Shown here: positions 5,691 to 12,988 of the stretch, piece after piece
How the letters are laid out: each line of letters begins with the position of its first letter
Numbering within the stretch: position 1 is the stretch's first letter
Made by a program: the position numbers and the translations under genes
Assembly: GCA_937896505.1 (NCBI GenBank)
Contig: CALBNP010000183.1
Span: 1-14,970 of the forward strand
From: an uncultured Bacteroidales bacterium
Lineage (GTDB): Bacteria; Bacteroidota; Bacteroidia; Bacteroidales; F082
DNA length: 14,970 nt
Reading direction: 5' to 3'
The notes under the pieces: model-generated
Database searches by the model: none
Seen by the model: only the letters and a program-made list of their open reading frames with translations
Told to the model about the DNA's origin: nothing

Positions 5691-6464
5691 ATGAATAAGT
5701 TAATATTATTGATTTTTGTATCACTTTCTTGTCTTTCAGGCTGTAGGAATGTATTTGGCATTATGTCATGTAATGATTTGCCTTTGTTTTGTCAAAATGG
5801 TTACTATACCATAAGTGACAATGAAATGGTAAAGTTACATTTGCATGATGGTACATATTCGTTAGATTTTGATTTGAGTGGTGGAGATGTAGTGTATCTT
5901 GAGAGAATTTCAATTGGTAGTTATGTCAACGATTCGGGATACTTGGTTTTACATGATAGCATTTTAGGATATAAAATGAAAATGCAGATTGTTTCTGAAA
6001 CGAATTTGAAGTTTTGTAATGTATATTGTGGCTTACATGATTCTTCATTAACTTGGTTGTCTGCATCGGAATTTGGTAGTTATATAACAGAGCTTGATGT
6101 GGAAAAGATAAAGGAAGTATGCAAAGAGTATCAATGTCAAGATAAAACAAATACATTTTCTCCTGATTTATATGTGTATTCCAATATTAATCATTTCTTC
6201 GATTTGTCATTTTCTGAAGATGGGGTTTTTAGGTATTTGGTTTATGATATTCCCTTATTGGAAGGTTCATATGAACGTATTGGAAATGTGCTTGTTTTGC
6301 ATGACCGCGAAATTGAAGAACCATTCTATGTGCTGATTGAAAAAGAAGGCATCATACCATTTTTGCCAGGAATTTTCGGAATACGGCAATTAAAACCTTA
6401 TATCGAACATGGAGATTTTTGGTCTGATAATCCTATTGATTATGATTGGTATATAGGAAAATAG
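5691..6464 (+). CDS. Lipoprotein, candidate immunity protein for the metallopeptidase toxin
   Basis: A 257-residue protein. The frame is open from 5604, inside the toxin gene, but the ATG at 5691 is chosen because it starts a clean lipoprotein signal: M-N-K, hydrophobic to residue 13, then lipobox L-S-G-C with Cys18. The mature part seems to contain two related beta-rich halves: I-S-I-G-S-Y ... Y-L-V-L-H-D-S-I in the first and L-L-E-G-S-Y ... V-L-V-L-H-D-R-E-I in the second, each followed by a hydrophobic strand. I know no family for it. It starts 28 bases after the toxin stop and is strongly AT-rich, like the toxin tip. Position suggests immunity; membrane anchoring suggests that it inhibits the protease in the periplasm. 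This role is inferred. Confidence 0.75.
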   Translation: MNKLILLIFVSLSCLSGCRNVFGIMSCNDLPLFCQNGYYTISDNEMVKLHLHDGTYSLDFDLSGGDVVYLERISIGSYVNDSGYLVLHDSILGYKMKMQIVSETNLKFCNVYCGLHDSSLTWLSASEFGSYITELDVEKIKEVCKEYQCQDKTNTFSPDLYVYSNINHFFDLSFSEDGVFRYLVYDIPLLEGSYERIGNVLVLHDREIEEPFYVLIEKEGIIPFLPGIFGIRQLKPYIEHGDFWSDNPIDYDWYIGK

Positions 6465-6532
6465 CAAAACTAAGATTATAAACATTTCATAAGTGGTTGT
6501 ACATATACTGTTAGAACGGTTTCACGTGCACT

Positions 6533-6594
6533 GCTAAACCTCTGCCGCCCTTACAGGGCTTCGCAAAGTCCCGTAGGGACGACAGAACTTTAGC
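6533..6594. repeat. Large imperfect intergenic hairpin
   Basis: GCTAAA (6533-6538) pairs with TTTAGC (6589-6594). Inside, CTGCCGCCCTTAC faces GTAGGGACGACAG with few mismatches, giving a stem of about 20 pairs round a loop with its own GGG...CCC. This resembles palindromic intergenic elements common in Bacteroidales genomes (family recollection, not checked). The gap 6465-7101 has no gene. The part from 6595 to 6720 holds short GAAGCG-rich inverted segments and nothing else that I can name. Confidence 0.55.
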
Positions 6595-6726
6595 AGGCGG
6601 TGAAGCGCAGCGGAACCCCTGCCCTTAAACGGACTGCCGCTTCGCGTCGTCGCGAACGAAGTGAAGCGAACCTGGAAAACAGCTTCTGACAAACTGAAAC
6701 TTTTTGATTTTAGATTACTTGCTGTC

Positions 6727-7053
6727 TAGATTGCTTCGCCGTGCCTCCTCACAATGACGTTCCACGTCTTGTCGATTTTCCACTTTTAGCTATTGTCGCA
6801 AACTTTCCGCCTAGATTGCTTCGTGCCTCGCAATGACTGTTAGTCTGGATGGCTTCGTCCTCGCAATGACCCGAGGCGCGTGTGGGGGCGAAGCTAAGTA
6901 ACATAACCCGCGGAATCCGCAGTTCAAGAAACTAAGAGTCTGTTTTGATTTAGGTGAAACAAATAACAATAGATTTCTTCCCTACGGTCGAAATGACATT
7001 GTTGTTTGTTTCACTCAAAAAAGCCTATAGATACTCTCCTTCGTCGGTATGAC
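6727..7053. repeat. Five dispersed copies of a ~28-bp intergenic repeat
   Basis: Copies of a TAGATTGCTTCG...CTCGCAATGAC element occur at 6727-6758, 6812-6837, 6846-6870, 6970-6997 and 7028-7053. The first three are close to each other. The fourth and fifth keep only the TAGAT start, a CTTC/CGTCG middle and the ATGAC end. They are not tandem: the spacers between them are unrelated. The last copy sits exactly in the loop of the terminator at 7017-7067. Confidence 0.65.
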
Positions 7054-7067
7054 ATAGGCTTTTTTTT
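7017..7067 (-). terminator. Bidirectional intrinsic terminator closing the minus-strand operon
   Basis: AAAAAAGCCTAT (7017-7028) pairs with ATAGGC plus eight T (7054-7067) round a 25-base loop. Runs of A and T flank the stem on both sides, so it can work in both directions. On the minus strand it lies about 35 bases after the stop of the O-antigen-ligase-like gene and is its natural end. On the plus strand it would stop any read-through from the RHS cassettes. Confidence 0.75.
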
Positions 7068-7101
7068 GAAAAATCAAAACAGACACTAAGTCTTGCTAAT
7101 G

Positions 7102-8676
7102 TCATTCTCTTGGATAGGTGAACAAAAGCAACGTGTTGAAGAAGGCAAACAGCGAGGCACCGGCTTGGGTCTCGAGCGTGTCTTCCGGAAACATCGACAA
7201 GACCATGATGCACAAAAAGATGGTGTAAAGATAATGTCGGTTTTTCTTGGATGAGAGGTAAGGGAAGAACAAGCTGACCAAGAACAACGCCAATCCGACC
7301 AAGCCGAAGGCTATGGTGATGGCCAGATATTGGTTGTGTGCCCGATAGCGATATTCCTGATTCAGTGGTGATTGTATTTCGTCGTAGGCTTGGGCAAAGG
7401 CTGTTGGCACGTCGCCAGTGCCTACCCCAAACCATGGGTGCTTCTTGATGATGTGGAGCGATGTCCGCGTGTATTCGATGCGTTGCGAGAGCGAGCCGCC
7501 ATTGGGGTTGTTGTAGCGCTTGTAGAGATTGTATTCGAACAGCGTTGACGACAGCCGTGCCCTGAAACCAGGATGAGACCAGTTGTTGTAGTTGGCGATG
7601 CCTTGCTCGATGTTCTGTATGTCGGTGTCAGTCAGTGCCATGACGCCTTCGGCATCTTTGCGCAGGCCTTTCGAGGTGAGATAACGCGTCAAGGTGGCTT
7701 CAAGGTTCTCGCCATTGGTGGTCTGGCCATCAAAAGCCAGGCTGCTGCGTTGCGGCCAAGTCTCTTCCAGCTCTTTTCGGCAATAATACAGCCCGACATA
7801 ATGCCCGTCTTCGATAGGGTTGCAGATGGTGTCGTGCCAATAAGCGTTACCTTGGGCGGTTGTCTTGTCTAACGCATTGAAATCCACCTCTTCGACTTCC
7901 ATCATGGGTTTTAAGGTCTTGTATAAAGTAATGGAAGTTGCCGCCACTACGAGTATGGCAATCGAAATCACGGCAATGCGCCAACCGATGCCTTTCTTCC
8001 AATGCAGGAAAGCATGCAAGATGCTCACTATCACTACGGCTGCCAAGACAACATAACCCGACAACGACTCGAAGATGTAAATCTGGTAGGCAAACCAAAG
8101 AATGATAGCGATTTGCATCGCCTTGTTCCACCATTTTGCAGGTCGGGTGAAAAGATAATAGGCTGTTATCGCCATGCAGAAGACGATGTGTAGGCAGAAG
8201 CGGATGTGGCTGATGAAATGTGAGATTTCGCGGATATCGCTGTAATCGTGTTTCAGATAGGCCGCAAAGCTGAACCAAGTGGCCGCGAAAACGGATAGCA
8301 CGTAGATGTTCATCAGCAAGTCGAAATGCTTGCGGTCGAGCGGGTCGGTCGATGAGAAAAGGAAGGGCAGGAGAAGCAAGGGCAACTTGACGCGCAAGTC
8401 CTTCATTGCATATTGGAAATCAGAGGTATAAGTCAATCCAATCACATGAAGGAGATAGAACGCTACGAGAAGGACTGCCGCTTTGTTGTGCCAGAAACGG
8501 CTGCATTTTTCCCTGAAATCCTTGTTGACGATAGCATCGATAATCCAGATGCCGATGAGCCAGAACTGCGCCACGCTCATCACGAAAGGCGACAGCGTGA
8601 GCGAAGCCGCCAACATGACCAAGCCAAGGAAATATCCTTGCCTAATCAGTTGACTTATTGGCGTCTGTATGGTCAT
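7102..8676 (-). CDS. O-antigen ligase / polymerase-like membrane protein (Wzy_C superfamily)
   Basis: A 524-residue polytopic inner-membrane protein. Hydrophobic segments fill residues 12-82, 95-140, 158-250 and 450-522. A large extracytoplasmic loop lies between about 255 and 440. The family signature follows late in the loop: H-P-W-F-G-V-G-T-G-D (413-422) and R-A-H-N-Q-Y-L (445-451), whose His fits the conserved catalytic region of WaaL/Wzy_C proteins. Such enzymes join or polymerise undecaprenyl-linked glycans at the periplasmic face; the substrate cannot be read from sequence. The loop insert, with two Cys (285 and 299) and L-T-R-Y-L-T-S-K-G-L-R-K, looks typical of Bacteroidales members. 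The ATG at 8676 overlaps the TGA of the S41 gene by one base (TGATG), so translation is probably coupled. A GTG at 8679 could add one residue. It is the last gene of the operon. Confidence 0.85.
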   Translation of the reverse strand: MTIQTPISQLIRQGYFLGLVMLAASLTLSPFVMSVAQFWLIGIWIIDAIVNKDFREKCSRFWHNKAAVLLVAFYLLHVIGLTYTSDFQYAMKDLRVKLPLLLLPFLFSSTDPLDRKHFDLLMNIYVLSVFAATWFSFAAYLKHDYSDIREISHFISHIRFCLHIVFCMAITAYYLFTRPAKWWNKAMQIAIILWFAYQIYIFESLSGYVVLAAVVIVSILHAFLHWKKGIGWRIAVISIAILVVAATSITLYKTLKPMMEVEEVDFNALDKTTAQGNAYWHDTICNPIEDGHYVGLYYCRKELEETWPQRSSLAFDGQTTNGENLEATLTRYLTSKGLRKDAEGVMALTDTDIQNIEQGIANYNNWSHPGFRARLSSTLFEYNLYKRYNNPNGGSLSQRIEYTRTSLHIIKKHPWFGVGTGDVPTAFAQAYDEIQSPLNQEYRYRAHNQYLAITIAFGLVGLALFLVSLFFPYLSSKKNRHYLYTIFLCIMVLSMFPEDTLETQAGASLFAFFNTLLLFTYPRE

Positions 8677-10322
8677 CACTTACTCAGAAGGGTGTGGTAT
8701 TCGTCTTTGCCGTTGGTGTTGAGCAGAATCTCGAAGGCGCGGTCGAGGTCGGGGTCGTTTTGCAGCGTTGCCTCGATGCGTCCTTTCTGGTAATAATAGC
8801 GTCCGACAATCTCCGAACGAAGCAGTTCCTCAATATCGTCACGGTTGTTTTGCAGGTCGTTGGCTTTTTCGGCTTCCAAGGCTTTTTCTAATGATTCGAC
8901 GATGTCGGCTACTCGCTTGTCGCAACCTTCAATTTCCATGGCTTCCTTCAGCTTCTTTATCTCCATTTCGCACCCCGTAGTGTAGCTGAAATCGTGCGAC
9001 TTGACAAATTCCATAAAGTCCTGATAGGTAGCTTCGTCAATCTTGAATTCCTTTGCGGGAGCGATGGTCGGATGTTCATTGTAATACTTGTTGGCGTAGT
9101 CGAAAATCATGTTTTTTCCATAGAGATAAGCGGTCACGGTGGCGTAGGGATCACGTTCCACTTTCACGTCGGGCGTGATGCCGTGGCCTTCATAGACGGT
9201 GCGTCCGGCCATCGTGGTGAAAGGCTTGCCCAAAGTGTCGGTCTTCACCATGGTAGAATCCTTCTTGTGCGAGTAGTCGATTTCCTGGATGCAGCGTCCA
9301 CTTGGAATGTAGTATTTTGCTACGGTGACTTTCATCTGCGTGTTGTAGCTCAATGGCAAGATGTTTTGTACCAGTCCTTTACCGAAAGTACGTGTGCCGA
9401 TGATGACGCCGCGGTCGTAGTCTTGTATTGAGCCGGCCACAATCTCGCTTGCCGATGCGCTGCTGCCATCAACCAGAATGGCCAGAGGAATCTCTTCATC
9501 GACTGATGGGTTGTTGGTGCTGTATTGGTGGCATGATGCAGCCGTCTTGCCTTTCATCGAAACCACGGGTTTGCCTTTGGCAATGAACAAGTTGACGATG
9601 TCAACGGCTTCGTTCAACAGTCCGCCGCCATTGCCACGCAAGTCGAGGATGAAGCCTTTCAGTTCGTGGTCTTTCTTCATCTCGAGGAGTTTGGCTTTCA
9701 CGTTGGCGCCAGCATCGCGGGTGAAGCCGCTTAGCGAGAGATAGGCCACGCCATTGTCGAAAACGGTATAATAAGGGATGTCGTCGATTTTCACTTTCTC
9801 GCGTTTCAAGGTCTTGACGACAGGCTTGTCGCTTCCATAGCGTTTGAGTTTCAGTGTCACTTCGGTGCCGGGCTGGCCTTTCAGTAGCTCGCTCACCTGT
9901 GCGGTCGTCTTTTTGTGGCAATCCACGCCGTTCACTTCAAGGATGACGTCGCCGGCAGTGATTCCTGCTTTCTGGGCGGGCCAGCCTTCGTAAGGGTCGG
10001 AGATGCGTGTGTATTCGCCATCGAATTGGATGAGCGCTCCGATGCCGCCATATTCGCCCGTGGTCATGAAACGTGCATCTTCGATGTTCGATTCGGGGAT
10101 GAAAACGGTGTAGGGGTCGAGGCCCTGGAGCATGGCATTGATGGCTGCTTCGTTGAGCTCGCCCGGATTGATTTCATCGACATAATTCAGATTCAGCTCG
10201 CGAAGGATGCTGTTATAGATGTCGAGGCTTTTCGCGATTTCGAAATTATTCTGTTTCTCTTGGGCCATTGCCGCCACCGACAAGAAGGCAAGCAGCACCA
10301 AACCGATAATTCTCTGTTTCAT
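8676..10322 (-). CDS. S41 family C-terminal processing peptidase
   Basis: A 548-residue periplasmic serine protease of the CtpA/Prc type. A signal peptide (residues 1-20, ending A-M-A) is followed by a helical N-domain, a PDZ domain at about 87-165 (G-G-I-G-A in its start; A-G-I-T-A-G-D-V-I-L-E-V-N-G) and the S41 core. The core shows L-R-G-N-G-G-G-L-L (228-236), S-S-A-S-A-S-E (287-293) and F-G-K-G-L-V-Q (313-319). Ser290 and Lys315 are the likely dyad; their 25-residue spacing equals that of plant D1 protease and E. coli Prc. A helical tail of some 150 residues follows, as in Bacteroidetes homologues. The upstream in-frame ATG at 10370 is refused because it would place 16 polar residues before the signal peptide. 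The stop overlaps the start of the next gene. Confidence 0.9.
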   Translation of the reverse strand: MKQRIIGLVLLAFLSVAAMAQEKQNNFEIAKSLDIYNSILRELNLNYVDEINPGELNEAAINAMLQGLDPYTVFIPESNIEDARFMTTGEYGGIGALIQFDGEYTRISDPYEGWPAQKAGITAGDVILEVNGVDCHKKTTAQVSELLKGQPGTEVTLKLKRYGSDKPVVKTLKREKVKIDDIPYYTVFDNGVAYLSLSGFTRDAGANVKAKLLEMKKDHELKGFILDLRGNGGGLLNEAVDIVNLFIAKGKPVVSMKGKTAASCHQYSTNNPSVDEEIPLAILVDGSSASASEIVAGSIQDYDRGVIIGTRTFGKGLVQNILPLSYNTQMKVTVAKYYIPSGRCIQEIDYSHKKDSTMVKTDTLGKPFTTMAGRTVYEGHGITPDVKVERDPYATVTAYLYGKNMIFDYANKYYNEHPTIAPAKEFKIDEATYQDFMEFVKSHDFSYTTGCEMEIKKLKEAMEIEGCDKRVADIVESLEKALEAEKANDLQNNRDDIEELLRSEIVGRYYYQKGRIEATLQNDPDLDRAFEILLNTNGKDEYHTLLSK

Positions 10323-10414
10323 AGTATTTTGCTTTGCTTTATATTCGTAATTCAAATTTCTAATTCTCAATTCTCAATGGCTTGTTTCGGCTCCGCTCAG
10401 CATTCACCGCTCAT

Positions 10415-10526
10415 AATTCTCATTTCTCAATTCTTAATTCTTAATTCTCAATTCTCAATTCTCAATTCTTAATTCTCAATTCTTAATTCTCAATTCTCAA
10501 TTCTCAATTCTTAATTCTCAATTCCC
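10415..10526. repeat. Heptanucleotide tandem repeat, AATTCTY x16
   Basis: Sixteen consecutive 7-base units run from 10415 to 10526. Most are AATTCTC or AATTCTT; the second unit is ATTTCTC and the last is AATTCCC. Two more AATTCTC units lie at about 10362-10375, separated by unrelated sequence. On the minus strand the array lies 93-204 bases upstream of the S41 start codon and just after the yidD stop. The gap 10323-10570 holds no gene. I could not find a TAnnTTTG promoter match between array and S41 start. Confidence 0.9.
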
Positions 10527-10570
10527 CCAACCTCTCCACTTTCCACTTTCCACTCTTCACTCACTACTCC

Positions 10571-10801
10571 CTACGGAACCGGATCATACCCACTCCCGCC
10601 CCACGGGTTGCATGAGAGCACACGTTTGATGGTGAGCCAAGTTCCTTTTATCGCTCCGTATTTCTGCAACGCTTGGATGCCATAGTTGGAGCATGTCGGC
10701 GTATAGCGGCAGCTCTTTCCGACTAAAGGTGATAAGGTGACCTGATAGACCCTGATGAGGAATATCAAGAACTCAGTGGGCCATTGTTTGATGGGTTTCA
10801 T
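10571..10801 (-). CDS. yidD: Membrane protein insertion efficiency factor YidD
   Basis: A 76-residue protein of the usual YidD length. It has an amphipathic N-terminal helix (W-P-T-E-F-L-I-F-L-I-R-V-Y-Q), then L-S-P-L, the cysteine-rich core S-C-R-Y-T-P-T-C-S-N-Y (Cys31, Cys37), and the end motif S-C-N-P-W-G-G-S-G-Y-D-P-V (Cys64). The family assists YidC-dependent insertion of inner-membrane proteins and lies at the inner face of the membrane. Its start overlaps the end of rnpA by 29 bases in another frame, a usual arrangement for this pair. Unlike in many bacteria, rpmH and yidC are not next to it. Confidence 0.95.
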   Translation of the reverse strand: MKPIKQWPTEFLIFLIRVYQVTLSPLVGKSCRYTPTCSNYGIQALQKYGAIKGTWLTIKRVLSCNPWGGSGYDPVP

Positions 10802-11183
10802 GGTGCTTGACGATTTCGTGGATGGCTTTTCTTGTCTTGTTCATCATCTCATCGTACGAATGGATGACGGTAGCCGTATAAACCAACGCAACATCGACCG
10901 AAATATTGTCGCGCTCGCAAGTCTCGTAAAGCTTGGCCTTGTTTTTTCTCCACGATTCGCGGATGAGGCGTTTTACGCGGTTACGCTTGAAGGCATGGTG
11001 AAAGCGTTTTTTTGAAACTGAAAGTAACAACCGGCAAGTGACTCGGTCGTTGACATTGGGTTTATATAGGAATATGACTCGGTAAGGATATACCGAAATG
11101 CCTTCGCCTTCATTGAATAACGTGTTGATTTCGTTGTCTTTGCAGATGCGCTCGTATTTCGGGAAATCCTCTTTCGTTACCAT
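10773..11183 (-). CDS. rnpA: Ribonuclease P protein component
   Basis: A 136-residue basic protein that binds RNase P RNA and helps mature the 5' ends of tRNAs in the cytoplasm. The diagnostic helix is present: S-V-S-K-K-R-F-H-H-A at 55-64, then R-N-R-V-K-R-L-I-R-E at 67-76 (the RNR motif). The beginning E-D-F-P-K-Y-E-R-I matches the family's usual L-P-K-x-x-R-I opening, so the ATG at 11183 is well placed. It lies 21 bases after the hemD stop and overlaps yidD, so the three are very likely co-transcribed. Confidence 0.95.
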   Translation of the reverse strand: MVTKEDFPKYERICKDNEINTLFNEGEGISVYPYRVIFLYKPNVNDRVTCRLLLSVSKKRFHHAFKRNRVKRLIRESWRKNKAKLYETCERDNISVDVALVYTATVIHSYDEMMNKTRKAIHEIVKHHETHQTMAH

Positions 11184-11204
11184 AATAACTATTGTGAAGC
11201 AGGC

Positions 11205-11969
11205 TTACTTCTTCTTGTTTTTCTTAGCGTCGGCAGCGAGGTATTCCTCAATGGCCATGGTCATCGAATGGGCTGTCGCAGTGGGAGCGCGCAAGTTGAG
11301 TTCGAGGCCAGCATCGGTGATGGCTTGGCAGGTAGCGTCACCGAAACCGCCGATGGCGACTTCGTTTTGCTTGAACTCTGGGAAGTTGTCTTTGAGTGAT
11401 TGGATTCCTGCAGGGCTGAAGAACACCAGCATGTCATAGTTTTCAATCTTGATGGTCTCTTTTAGGTCAGCTGAAACGGTGCGGAACATCACAGCCTTGG
11501 TGAAATCGAGTTTGGCAGCGTTCAGGAGGTCGATGGTGCTGTCAGAACTGATGTCGGAGCAGCAATAAAGGTATCTTTCATCCTTGTGCTTCTTCATGAT
11601 GTCAATCAAGTCGCCAAGGGTTTGGTTGCCATAAAACACCTTGCGTTTGCGATATTGCACGTAACGTTGCAGATACAACGCCGTCGATTCGTTAATGCAG
11701 AAGTATTTGAGAGTCTCGGGAATGGCATAGCGCATTTCCTTCGCGACCCTGAAGAAATGGTCCACTGCATTGCGGCTTGTAAGAATGATGGCCGAATACT
11801 CGGGCAGTTTAATGTGTTCTTGGCGCAGTTCTGTGGCTGATACATCATCGAGTTTGATGAATTTTTCAAAAGTGAAGGTGACACCATATTTCTTTGCCAT
11901 GTCTCCGTATGGCGTCTTCGAAATATCGGCAGGCTGGGGTTGAGACACCAAAATAGACTTGATCTTCAT
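11205..11969 (-). CDS. hemD: Uroporphyrinogen-III synthase
   Basis: A 254-residue protein that should close and isomerise hydroxymethylbilane to uroporphyrinogen III, the branch point to haem, sirohaem and corrinoids. Family features are the two-lobed layout with T-S-R-N-A-V-D-H-F (64-72) in the first lobe, F-S-P-A-G-I-Q-S-L (184-192) in the second, then V-A-I-G-G-F-G and a late P-T-A. Sequence conservation in HemD is low, so the call leans on these motifs plus the Bacteroidales order DUF4271-hemD-rnpA. A lysine-rich tail (K-K-N-K-K-K) ends the protein. No other tetrapyrrole gene is in the window, so which end product it serves cannot be told. The start at 11969 (M-K-I-K-S-I-L-V-S-Q) fits the usual first strand. 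Confidence 0.88.
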   Translation of the reverse strand: MKIKSILVSQPQPADISKTPYGDMAKKYGVTFTFEKFIKLDDVSATELRQEHIKLPEYSAIILTSRNAVDHFFRVAKEMRYAIPETLKYFCINESTALYLQRYVQYRKRKVFYGNQTLGDLIDIMKKHKDERYLYCCSDISSDSTIDLLNAAKLDFTKAVMFRTVSADLKETIKIENYDMLVFFSPAGIQSLKDNFPEFKQNEVAIGGFGDATCQAITDAGLELNLRAPTATAHSMTMAIEEYLAADAKKNKKK

Positions 11970-12036
11970 TCGTTCTACTTCCTTTTTTTAGCGCGTCTAA
12001 ATTCCTATTTTCTCATCGATAAACCATCTTAACTTA

Positions 12037-12813
12037 TTAGAAGACAGAACCTTTGCTGAAATAGCGAGTGCCTGCTTCCACTACGGTCAAAACGGGTACG
12101 ATTTCAAGGGCGCAAAAATACAAAAAAATGTAAAACGATGATATCTTTGTGGCAACTCTTGTTTCGATAAAATCTTCGATGGTCCTGACGAGCACGAAAA
12201 GGCCGATGATGCTTATGCCGATCCAAACGAAGGCAGAATATGGATTATAGAGTAGCAGGAGAAGGATGGGCAGCATGGCGATGAGACATAATGTTGACAG
12301 CGAAAGCTGTACGGCGGTTTGACGTTCGACGGCATCGCGTGTTGCGAAAAGCCAGTTCATGAAATAGAGTATTGCATAGCGGAGTAAAACCCAGCCAGCC
12401 ATGCATGCCGTGATGGTGCAATATGAGCCAAAGCTATTGAAACGAGCAACGTCGCGCGACATGATGACACAGGCTTTCTGCACAAACAAAGCCATGACCA
12501 AAACATAGGCAAAGATGAACGAGATGCCAAGGAAACTGCCCGTTGGCGACCATTCACGAAGCAACTGGTTGGTGTGTGACGTGCCCTGTGGAATGGTGAG
12601 CGTTTGCCTGAATTGGCGAGGGTAAAGTTGTTTGTTGAGCACGATAAGAAGCAATACCAATGCCATGATGATGAGGTTCCAACCTTGAATCACATCTTGC
12701 AACATGCGCAAACTGGGGGTCAATGTGCCTCCGAAACCCGAACTGACAAAATGAGTGCAGCCGAGCGAGTCGGTTGGGGTTTGGACTTGAGCTATGTATG
12801 TTGTGTCAGGCAT
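12037..12813 (-). CDS. DUF4271 multi-pass membrane protein
   Basis: A 258-residue inner-membrane protein with about six hydrophobic segments: roughly 44-60, 93-115, 130-152, 169-188, 192-212 and 225-246. A polar N-terminal stretch of about 40 residues precedes the first. Size, topology and position directly before hemD fit DUF4271, a Bacteroidetes family of unknown function; the call relies strongly on this conserved neighbourhood. The segment F-V-L-V-R-T-I-E-D-F-I-E-T-R lies in the loop before the last membrane helix and looks family-typical. It is the first gene of the minus-strand block and has a good promoter 25-60 bases upstream. A 67-base gap separates it from hemD. Confidence 0.8.
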   Translation of the reverse strand: MPDTTYIAQVQTPTDSLGCTHFVSSGFGGTLTPSLRMLQDVIQGWNLIIMALVLLLIVLNKQLYPRQFRQTLTIPQGTSHTNQLLREWSPTGSFLGISFIFAYVLVMALFVQKACVIMSRDVARFNSFGSYCTITACMAGWVLLRYAILYFMNWLFATRDAVERQTAVQLSLSTLCLIAMLPILLLLLYNPYSAFVWIGISIIGLFVLVRTIEDFIETRVATKISSFYIFLYFCALEIVPVLTVVEAGTRYFSKGSVF

Positions 12814-12837
12814 GGATTTACCTCATGTTTGAAGCTG

Positions 12838-12870
12838 CAAAAGTAAACAAATTTCATTTTTCGTGACAAA
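12838..12870 (-). promoter_or_regulatory. Bacteroidota-type promoter for the DUF4271-hemD block
   Basis: Read on the minus strand, TTTG (complement of 12867-12870) is followed after 21 bases by TACTTTTG (complement of 12838-12845), a full match to TAnnTTTG. Transcription would begin near 12830, giving a leader of about 20 bases before the ATG at 12813. It is the better of the two promoters in this divergent region. Confidence 0.65.
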
Positions 12871-12903
12871 AGCAAATGCAGAATTGAGGAAATCGAGAAT
12901 TTA

Positions 12904-12935
12904 GTTGTCCGTAAGGCAAAAATAAACTAATTTTG
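12904..12935 (+). promoter_or_regulatory. Bacteroidota-type promoter for pta
   Basis: TAATTTTG at 12928-12935 is a full match to the TAnnTTTG -7 element. GTTG at 12904-12907, 20 bases upstream, is a one-mismatch -33 element. The predicted start near 12942 gives a leader of about 47 bases before the pta ATG at 12989. Confidence 0.55.
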
Positions 12936-12988
12936 CACGCGTTTAACGAGAAAAATTCAACAAACATCAATAATAAATCATTTGTATC

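Noticed and set aside
10323..10370. Upstream ATG (10370) as S41 start
   Set aside because: It would put 16 polar residues ahead of a clear signal peptide; the ATG at 10322 gives a standard signal sequence.
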